From Ruminococcaceae bacterium UBA6364 (GTDB lineage: Bacteria; Bacillota; Clostridia; Oscillospirales; Acutalibacteraceae), in the NCBI GenBank assembly GCA_002440045.1, contig DJRI01000103.1, positions 1-5,053 of the forward strand: 5,053 nucleotides of DNA, in the 5' to 3' direction. Under the pieces are notes generated by a model. The model was not told the origin of the DNA. It saw only the letters and a program-made list of their open reading frames with translations, and ran no database searches. Made by a program: the position numbers and the translations under genes. Each line of letters opens with the position of its first letter. The first letter of the stretch is position 1. This document shows, one piece after another, positions 1 to 4,048 of this stretch.

Positions 1-203
1 TTATTCACTGCCCCATCGGCAAAGCTTCTTTCGGCGGTGAAAAGCTCACCGAGAACGCTATGACGCTTCTTGATGCCGTTATCAAAGCAAAGCCCGCCGC
101 AACAAAGGGTACTTACATTCGTTCCTGCGTTGTTGCAACAACAATGGGCCCCGGCATCCGCGTTAACGCAGCAAAGCTTACGGGCGCTCCCGCAGCTGAA
201 TAA
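1..203 (+). CDS. rplA: Ribosomal protein L1, C-terminal part (5' end outside window)
   Basis: This is the last 66 codons of large-subunit ribosomal protein L1, read from the codon at base 3 to the TAA at 201-203. L1 binds 23S rRNA at the mobile L1 stalk and helps release deacylated tRNA from the E site; in many bacteria it also represses its own L11-L1 mRNA. The visible part reads [12 protein letters not shown], then a helix ([15 protein letters not shown]), then [21 protein letters not shown]. The K-G-x-Y and TMGPGI-(K/R)-V signatures are typical of the L1 C-terminus. The tail LTGAPAAE is a short alanine-rich extension. No terminator follows the stop: the rplJ promoter starts 8 nt downstream, so transcripts from the rplA side probably run on into the L10 leader. 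Identification is firm; only the 3' third or so of the gene is present. Confidence 0.96.
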   Translation, partial: IHCPIGKASFGGEKLTENAMTLLDAVIKAKPAATKGTYIRSCVVATTMGPGIRVNAAKLTGAPAAE

Positions 204-210
204 AAAATAC

Positions 211-239
211 TTGACACGCCCTAAAAAGTGTGTTACTAT
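211..239 (+). promoter_or_regulatory. Sigma-A-type promoter of rplJL
   Basis: A perfect -35 box TTGACA (211-216) and a -10 box TACTAT (234-239) are separated by exactly 17 nt. TG at 231-232 gives an extended -10. The expected transcription start is near 245-246, right at the first stem of the L10 leader, which fits. The promoter begins just after the rplA stop codon, so stalk-protein genes can be transcribed separately from rplA. The start site is inferred. Confidence 0.88.
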
Positions 240-245
240 ATCTTA

Positions 246-367
246 GCTGTTCTAAAGACAGCAGGTACATTTAATTGTCTAACGGTCAAAACCGCCTGCC
301 GAGGAATGCATTTTTCACGATATATGTGTAATTATGCCTTTCCCGGTTCAGGTGAAAGGCATTTTTT
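246..367 (+). ncRNA. Ribosomal protein L10 leader (autoregulatory mRNA structure)
   Basis: The 5' leader of rplJ matches the known L10-leader RNA of Firmicutes, with the tell-tale strings AAAGACAGCAGGT (254-266) and CCTGCCGAGG (295-304). Visible helices are GCTGT 246-250 with ACAGC 258-262, GCAGG 261-265 with CCTGC 295-299 (the two overlap by two bases, so only one can be complete), and ACGGT/ACCG(C) around the CAAA loop at 287-290. In the known class, the L10-L12 complex binds this structured region when in excess over rRNA and lowers expression of its own operon. Here an intrinsic terminator (334-367) lies at the 3' end, so control is probably by premature termination. The class assignment is from recognised sequence signatures; the detailed fold is inferred. 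Confidence 0.9.
334..367 (+). terminator. Attenuator (intrinsic terminator) of the L10 leader
   Basis: ATGCCTTTC (334-342) pairs perfectly with GAAAGGCAT (354-362), and a run of six T (362-367) follows. It lies inside the rplJ leader, 36 nt before the start codon, so it can stop transcription before rplJL. The 3' arm can alternatively pair with 305-318: AATGC 305-309 with GCATT 359-363, and TTTCAC 313-318 with GTGAAA 352-357. That would form an antiterminator exclusive with the terminator hairpin. Confidence 0.85.
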
Positions 368-403
368 GTTAGATTGGTAAAGATTTGACGGAGGTGAATT
401 TAT

Positions 404-913
404 TTGCCAAGCGTAAAAGTTTTAGAAGCTAAAAAAGCAGAGGTAGCGGCAATTGCCGACAGACTCGCAAATTCCTGTGCCGGCGTTATCGTTGACTACA
501 AGGGAACAAACGTTGCAGACGACACGGCTCTTCGTGCCGAGCTTCGTAAAGAGGGTGTTGAATACACCGTTTCCAAGAACACAATGATTGAGCTTGCAGT
601 TAAGGATACCGAGCTTCAGGGTCTCTCAAGCTGCCTTGAGGGCACAACCGCTCTTGCTACCTGCAAGGAGGATTATGTTGCAGCTGCAAGAATTCTTTGC
701 AAATTTGCTACTACTCACCCGAACTTCAAGGTTAAATCCGGTTTCATCGACAACGAGGTTATCAGCGTTGAAAAAATCGAAAGCCTTGCAAAGCTTCCCT
801 CAAGAGAAATACTTCTCGCAACTGTTTGCAACGTGTTCAATGCACCCATCGCGGCTTTCGCCCGTGCGGTTCAGGCTATTGCAGACAAAAACGGCGAGGC
901 AGCAGCCGAATAA
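404..913 (+). CDS. rplJ: Ribosomal protein L10
   Basis: L10 (169 residues, normal for the family) anchors the L7/L12 dimers at the base of the large-subunit stalk, where translation factors are recruited. The N-terminal rRNA-binding domain shows the family marks VIVDYKGTNV (28-37), LRAELRKEGVEYTVSKNTM (43-61) and LAKLPSREILLA (128-139). The C-terminal region (about 140-165, NAPIAAFARAVQAIA) matches the long helix that carries L7/L12 dimers, and the alanine-rich tail is usual. The start is TTG at 404: it is preceded by GGAGGTG (390-396) at a 7-nt distance, an in-frame TGA at 395-397 rules out any start further upstream, and the next ATG (residue 61) would remove the rRNA-binding part. It lies 69 nt upstream of rplL in the same transcript, under the L10 leader, and its product with L12 is the likely repressor of that leader. 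Confidence 0.98.
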   Translation: MPSVKVLEAKKAEVAAIADRLANSCAGVIVDYKGTNVADDTALRAELRKEGVEYTVSKNTMIELAVKDTELQGLSSCLEGTTALATCKEDYVAAARILCKFATTHPNFKVKSGFIDNEVISVEKIESLAKLPSREILLATVCNVFNAPIAAFARAVQAIADKNGEAAAE

Positions 914-982
914 TTGCTGTTATCATTAACTTATTAAATTTAAACATCTGCCCAACGGGCGATTGACAGGAGGAAATTTAAA

Positions 983-1360
983 ATGGCATCTGAAAAAATC
1001 ACTGCTATTGTTGAAGAATTAAAAACCCTCACAGTTCTTGAGCTTTCTGAGCTTGTAAAGGCTGTTGAAGACGAGTTCGGCGTATCCGCAGCTGCTGCTG
1101 TTGCTGTTGCTGCTCCCACAGACGGCGCTGCTGCCGCAGTTGAAGAGAAGACAGAGTTTGACGTTGTTCTTCAGGAAATCGGCGCTAACAAAATTGCTGT
1201 TATCAAGGCAGTTCGTGAGCTTACGGGTCTTGGCCTTGCAGAAGCAAAGGCTAAGGTTGACAGCGCTCCCGCAACCCTTAAAGAGGCTGTTTCTAAGGAC
1301 GACGCTGAGGCTGCTAAAGCAAAGCTTGAAGAAGCCGGCGCAAAGGTTGAGCTTAAGTAA
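983..1360 (+). CDS. rplL: Ribosomal protein L7/L12
   Basis: This is the multi-copy acidic stalk protein that recruits and stimulates the translational GTPases EF-Tu, EF-G, IF2 and RF3. Its 125 residues are the usual length. The order is an N-terminal dimerisation and L10-binding domain (about 1-34, [27 protein letters not shown]), an Ala/Val-rich flexible hinge (about 35-53), and the globular factor-binding domain (about 55-125). The last contains EKTEFDVVL, then [23 protein letters not shown] with the conserved K-I-x-V-I-K-x-V-R pattern, and ends in GAKVELK. The start is ATG with a full AGGAGGA site (968-974) 8 nt upstream, stronger than the one before rplJ, which fits the need for several L12 copies per L10. 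The hinge is encoded by GCT/GTT-rich near-repeats. The usual downstream neighbour rpoB is not present; two terminator hairpins follow instead. Confidence 0.98.
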   Translation: MASEKITAIVEELKTLTVLELSELVKAVEDEFGVSAAAAVAVAAPTDGAAAAVEEKTEFDVVLQEIGANKIAVIKAVRELTGLGLAEAKAKVDSAPATLKEAVSKDDAEAAKAKLEEAGAKVELK

Positions 1361-1381
1361 TTTAATCTCGGACTTAAAATT

Positions 1382-1411
1382 AAGGGCTGTCGCAAAAGCG
1401 GCGGCCCTTTT
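1382..1411 (+). terminator. Intrinsic terminator of the rplJL operon
   Basis: AAGGGCTGTCGC (1382-1393) pairs over all 12 positions, with two G-U wobbles, with GCGGCGGCCCTT (1398-1409) around an AAAA loop. A short T run (1408-1411) follows. It begins 22 nt after the rplL stop codon. The U tract is short (TTTTGTG), so some leakage is possible, which the second hairpin at 1432-1478 could catch. Confidence 0.85.
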
Positions 1412-1431
1412 GTGCATAATATTAACAGTCA

Positions 1432-1478
1432 AAAAATATCAGGCACAGCGAGTGTTTAAAGCTATGCCTGATATTTTT
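1432..1478. terminator. Bidirectional intrinsic terminator between rplL and the convergent mannosidase gene
   Basis: The arms AAAAATATCAGGCA (1432-1445) and TGCCTGATATTTTT (1465-1478) form a perfect 14-bp inverted repeat around a 19-nt loop. AGC 1447-1449 and GCT 1461-1463 can extend it inside. The A/T ends give a U tract on either strand (five T on +, six on -). It lies 8 nt beyond the stop of the leftward mannosidase gene, so it most likely ends that transcript and also backs up the rplJL terminator. Confidence 0.85.
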
Positions 1479-1486
1479 AAGTCGGT

Positions 1487-2779
1487 TTAATTAAATAACA
1501 TTTTTGTAAATCTGCCGTCGGCTATTTCGAGCATAAGCTCGGCAAAAAGGCTGTTTGCCCACGCAAACCACGGTCTTGTAAAATCGCTCGGGTCGTTTTT
1601 GTCAAAGGATTCGTGCATAAAATACGTTCCCGCGTGGGTCGAGGTAATCATTGAAACGCAGTCGCGGATTTCTTTCGGGTCGGTGCTTGTGAGCGCCTGC
1701 ATAATAAGCGAAATGTGCCAGATTTTGCCCGAGCCTGTGTGCGGACTGCCTATTCCCTTAGCGGCGGCGCCGTCAAAATACCACGGGTTGCTGTTTGAAA
1801 GAATAAATTTGCGCGTGTTTTTATAAATTTCGTTTTCGGGCTTTATATATCCGAGATACGGCGCAGAAAGAAGGCTTGGCGAGTTTGCGTCGTCCATAAG
1901 AAGATATTTGCCCTTGCCGTCTGTCTCATATGCAAAAATTTTGCCGTTGCTTTCGGTCTCTATCACGGCGTAATCGTTTATGCCGTCCTCAATATCAAAT
2001 GCAAGCGAGCGGCATTCGCTTTCAAGTTTGTTGTCGTTAAAGCCCACGCTTGCAAGCTCTGCGGCTTTTTTCAGCGCGCAGACAGCCATCATATTTGACG
2101 GAACAAGATAGCCGTAAAGGCAGCGGTCGTCAGACGGTCTGAAGCCCGACCACGTCATACCCGTATAAGAAACCTCGTTTCCGAGACCGTCATTCGGCAG
2201 TGTGTCGGTTGCGGGGCAGTTTTCACGCTTGAAAAAGTAGGGGGAGGAGGCGTGGTTTTGCTCACGCTCAAAAACCTCGACGATTTTTTCGAGCATACCC
2301 TTGAAGCTTTCGGTGAAGATAGAATTGTCAAGCGTTGCGTGGTAATATTCGTGGGCGAGAAAAACGGGCGCGCAAAGCGAGTCGGTTTCGTATTTTCTTT
2401 CCCAGATAAGGTCGTTATAGAAATCGGTTTTATCGTCGGCGGCGTTGTTCGTTTTGCTTGCACACCATGCGTTTGAATACGGGTCAATGTTGACATAATA
2501 GCTTTGGCGCGCAATAACGCCCCTGAAAATCTCTTTAAGGCTGTCGTCATATGGCGCGAAACGAATGTAGGGCTTTAGCTGTGCGGAGCTGTCGCGAAGC
2601 CACATTGCCGGAATATCGCCTGTTATTACAAAATAACTGCCGTCGTCAAGCGGCGTTACGGTTGTTTCTATCGTATTAAGAAAGCACTTTTTAAAAAACG
2701 GCGCAAGCTCCGGATAAATTTCTTTAAGCTTAGCTTCGGTTTCGTCGGCTTTCTCGGTCAATATTTTAGGTATATTCAT
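1487..2779 (-). CDS. GH125-family exo-alpha-1,6-mannosidase (metal-independent glycoside hydrolase, DUF1237 type)
   Basis: The protein of 430 residues matches glycoside hydrolase family 125, whose characterised members in Clostridium perfringens and Streptococcus pneumoniae release non-reducing-end alpha-1,6-linked mannose with inversion. The family block TGDIPAMWLRDSSAQ is at 53-67; others are VNIDPYSNAW (96-105), NEVSYTGMTWSGFRPSDD (201-218), NPWYFDGAAAKGIGSPHTG (331-349) and THAGTYFMHESF (381-392). By alignment from memory with the C. perfringens enzyme (acid Asp220, base Glu393), the likely catalytic residues are Asp218 (or Asp217) and Glu390. Start: ATG at 2779 with GGAGAA (plus 2785-2790) 5 nt upstream. 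A longer in-frame start at 2896 would overlap the promoter and adds residues unlike the family. No signal peptide is seen, so it is probably cytoplasmic and acts on imported short manno-oligosaccharides. It stands alone here: no sugar transporter or regulator is adjacent. Confidence 0.93.
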   Translation of the reverse strand: MNIPKILTEKADETEAKLKEIYPELAPFFKKCFLNTIETTVTPLDDGSYFVITGDIPAMWLRDSSAQLKPYIRFAPYDDSLKEIFRGVIARQSYYVNIDPYSNAWCASKTNNAADDKTDFYNDLIWERKYETDSLCAPVFLAHEYYHATLDNSIFTESFKGMLEKIVEVFEREQNHASSPYFFKRENCPATDTLPNDGLGNEVSYTGMTWSGFRPSDDRCLYGYLVPSNMMAVCALKKAAELASVGFNDNKLESECRSLAFDIEDGINDYAVIETESNGKIFAYETDGKGKYLLMDDANSPSLLSAPYLGYIKPENEIYKNTRKFILSNSNPWYFDGAAAKGIGSPHTGSGKIWHISLIMQALTSTDPKEIRDCVSMITSTHAGTYFMHESFDKNDPSDFTRPWFAWANSLFAELMLEIADGRFTKMLFN

Positions 2780-2818
2780 AAAAGTTCTCCGTAAAAATTG
2801 CATTGAAAATAAGAGAAA

Positions 2819-2848
2819 GGTACGGCTGCGGAAAAATTGCTCCGTACC
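2819..2848 (-). promoter_or_regulatory. Hairpin in the 5' leader of the GH125 gene
   Basis: GGTACGG (2819-2825) and CCGTACC (2842-2848) are perfect 7-bp inverted arms around a 16-nt loop. In the mannosidase mRNA the hairpin begins about 13 nt after the predicted start of transcription and is followed by a U-rich but interrupted stretch, then by the ribosome binding site about 28 nt further on. It could stabilise the 5' end, act as a weak attenuator, or be a second protein site. Function is not known. Confidence 0.4.
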
Positions 2849-2859
2849 CAACTTATGAC

Positions 2860-2878
2860 TATGGTATATTTTACCATA
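2860..2878. promoter_or_regulatory. Putative operator palindrome over the GH125 promoter -10
   Basis: TATGGTA (2860-2866) and TACCATA (2872-2878) are perfect inverted arms of 7 bp around a 5-bp A/T centre, 19 bp in all. The dyad covers the whole -10 box and the predicted start region of the mannosidase promoter, the usual place for a dimeric repressor to block RNA polymerase. No regulator gene is in the window, so the family of the binding protein is unknown. Confidence 0.55.
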
Positions 2879-2896
2879 AAACGCCCTGAAATACAA
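2868..2896 (-). promoter_or_regulatory. Promoter of the GH125 mannosidase gene
   Basis: On the minus strand, -35 TTGTAT (plus 2891-2896) and -10 TAAAAT (plus 2868-2873) are 17 nt apart, and TGG before the -10 gives an extended -10. The predicted start near 2861 leaves an untranslated leader of about 80 nt. The -10 is embedded in the palindrome at 2860-2878, which suggests regulation by a repressor. Confidence 0.72.
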
Positions 2897-2901
2897 TGCT
2901 T

Positions 2902-2961
2902 ATTTGTAAACTTTTTCAACTCGCAAAAAATATCGCAAAAAGAAAGCAAATGTTTACAAAT
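2902..2961. repeat. Inverted 10-bp repeat pair in the divergent control region
   Basis: ATTTGTAAAC (2902-2911) and GTTTACAAAT (2952-2961) are perfect inverted copies separated by 40 bp. The right copy contains the -35 TTTACA of the rightward promoter; the left copy lies just upstream of the -35 of the leftward promoter. The arrangement would suit a regulator acting on both genes, but it could also be chance in A/T-rich DNA. Confidence 0.45.
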
Positions 2962-2981
2962 GCGCGCTTTCGTGATAAAAT
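2953..2981 (+). promoter_or_regulatory. Promoter of the mreB-like gene and polA
   Basis: -35 TTTACA (2953-2958) and -10 TAAAAT (2976-2981) are 17 nt apart, with TGA before the -10 as an extended element. Transcription should start near 2988, leaving a short leader of about 26 nt before the TTG start at 3014. The 10-bp repeat ATATCGCAAA occurs at 2930-2939 and again at 2987-2996, one on either side of this promoter. Confidence 0.75.
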
Positions 2982-3013
2982 AAAGCATATCGCAAATTTT
3001 GGAGTGAAGACTT

Positions 3014-4036
3014 TTGGTAGGACTGAAAATCGGCCTTGATATAGGCACGGGCTTTGTTACCGCCGCGCTCGAAAACAGGGGCGTTGTGCTTAAAGAGCCT
3101 GCCGTTTTGGCGCTGGAGCGCGAAAGCGGTAAGCCGCTTTGCGCGGGCAAAAAGGCTTACGATATGACAGGCCGCTGCCCCGATGCAATAAAGCTTGTAA
3201 GGCCGCTTCTTTCGGGCGGCATTTCGGAGCTTAAAAGTTCAGAGCAGCTTTTGAAGATTTTTATTGACGAAATCTGCAAAAACAAAATATTCAAGCCTAC
3301 CGTTGCCGCAAGTATGCCGGCAGGTCTTACAAACCTTGAAAAACGGAATATTCTTTCGTGCATTCTCGGCGCTGGCGCGGGGCGCGCCGTGCTTATTGAA
3401 GAGCCGCTTGCCTCGGCTCTCGGCGCGGGCGTTGATATTACAAAACCGTTCGGCACGATGATTGTAAACATCGGTGCGGGCACAACAAGCGTTGCCGTTG
3501 TTACAATGGGCAGCACCGCCGTTGCAAAAAGCGTAAAAGTCGGCGGCGAGACTATGGATAAAGCCATAAAAAAATATTTAAAAGAAAATCGCGGAATTGC
3601 CGTTGGAAAGCTCACCTCGGGCGAGCTTAAAGAAATTCTCGGCGGGGCGGTTTTAAGAAGCGAAACGGTTGCCGCCGTCAGCAAAGGCAAGGATATGTCC
3701 GACGGTATGCCGCTGTTTTTTGAAGTTACCGCGACCGAAATCAACTTTGCCGTGCGCGAAACGGTTTCGGAAATTTGCGGCGCTATAAAAAATGTTCTCG
3801 AAATTACGCCGCCCGAGCTTGTGCGCGATATAACCGATAACGGCATTTTCCTTTGCGGCGGCGTTTCAAATATGTTCGGTATGGATGAAATTATTTCGCA
3901 GGAAACGGGCATAAAAGTCAAAATCCCCGGTGAACCCGAAGACGTTACCGCGTTGGGGCTTTTAAGGGCGCTCACTTCTGAGGATTATCTTGAAAAAAAC
4001 GGCTATAATTTTGTTACACTCGAAACTCTTTTTTAA
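3014..4036 (+). CDS. MreB/Mbl-family bacterial actin with altered phosphate-2 motif
   Basis: This 340-residue protein (MreB is usually 330-350) belongs to the actin-like MreB/Mbl family, which forms membrane-bound filaments that guide cell-wall synthesis in rods. All family blocks appear in order: phosphate-1 IGLDIGTG (6-13), VVLKEPAVLAL (24-34), LVRPLLSGGISE (61-72), AASMPAG (98-104), LIEEPLASALGAG (127-139), the phosphate-2 region NIGAGTTSVAV (152-162), VKVGGETMDKAI (175-186), GKDMSDGMP (225-233), the adenosine region GIFLCGGVSNMFGMD (277-291) and VTALGLLRAL (311-320). The odd point is phosphate-2: MreB normally has D-[IL]-GGGTT-[DE], but here the Asp is Asn152, a Gly is Ala155 and the final acid is Ser159; the adenosine GGG(A/G) is also changed to GGVS. 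Nucleotide hydrolysis may be weakened. The start is TTG 3014 with GGAGTGA (3001-3007); an in-frame TGA at 3005-3007 excludes any longer form. polA follows after 12 nt. Family membership is firm; whether it is the main MreB or a divergent paralog cannot be told here. Confidence 0.9.
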   Translation: MVGLKIGLDIGTGFVTAALENRGVVLKEPAVLALERESGKPLCAGKKAYDMTGRCPDAIKLVRPLLSGGISELKSSEQLLKIFIDEICKNKIFKPTVAASMPAGLTNLEKRNILSCILGAGAGRAVLIEEPLASALGAGVDITKPFGTMIVNIGAGTTSVAVVTMGSTAVAKSVKVGGETMDKAIKKYLKENRGIAVGKLTSGELKEILGGAVLRSETVAAVSKGKDMSDGMPLFFEVTATEINFAVRETVSEICGAIKNVLEITPPELVRDITDNGIFLCGGVSNMFGMDEIISQETGIKVKIPGEPEDVTALGLLRALTSEDYLEKNGYNFVTLETLF

Positions 4037-4048
4037 GGAGAAAGAATA

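Noticed and set aside
950..960. Small GCCC-AAC-GGGC hairpin between rplJ and rplL as a possible terminator or processing site.
   Set aside because: The stem is only 4 bp and no T run follows. It could at most affect mRNA folding near the rplL ribosome site.
1088..1136. GCT/GTT-rich near-repeat as a possible simple-sequence repeat of interest.
   Set aside because: It encodes the normal Ala/Val-rich hinge of L7/L12 and needs no other explanation.
1019..1490. Overlapping open frames on both strands across rplL and its terminators.
   Set aside because: They are low-complexity, Leu- or Ser-rich shadows of rplL and run through the terminator hairpins.
2155..2550. Alternative open frames on both strands inside the mannosidase gene.
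   Set aside because: The true frame carries all GH125 motifs without interruption; the others show no recognisable domain and no proper translation signals.
2780..2896. N-terminal extension of the mannosidase from an upstream in-frame start at 2896 (39 extra residues with a hydrophobic patch).
   Set aside because: It would overlap the -35 and -10 of the predicted promoter and the palindrome, has no good ribosome site, and is not expected in the family. The ATG at 2779 has GGAGAA just upstream and gives the normal length of 430 residues.
3157..3975. A 272-codon open frame on the minus strand inside the mreB-like gene.
   Set aside because: It is antisense to a clear MreB-family gene, and its composition (rich in Ser, Pro, Ile) is what the reverse strand of that codon usage gives. 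No family resemblance is seen.
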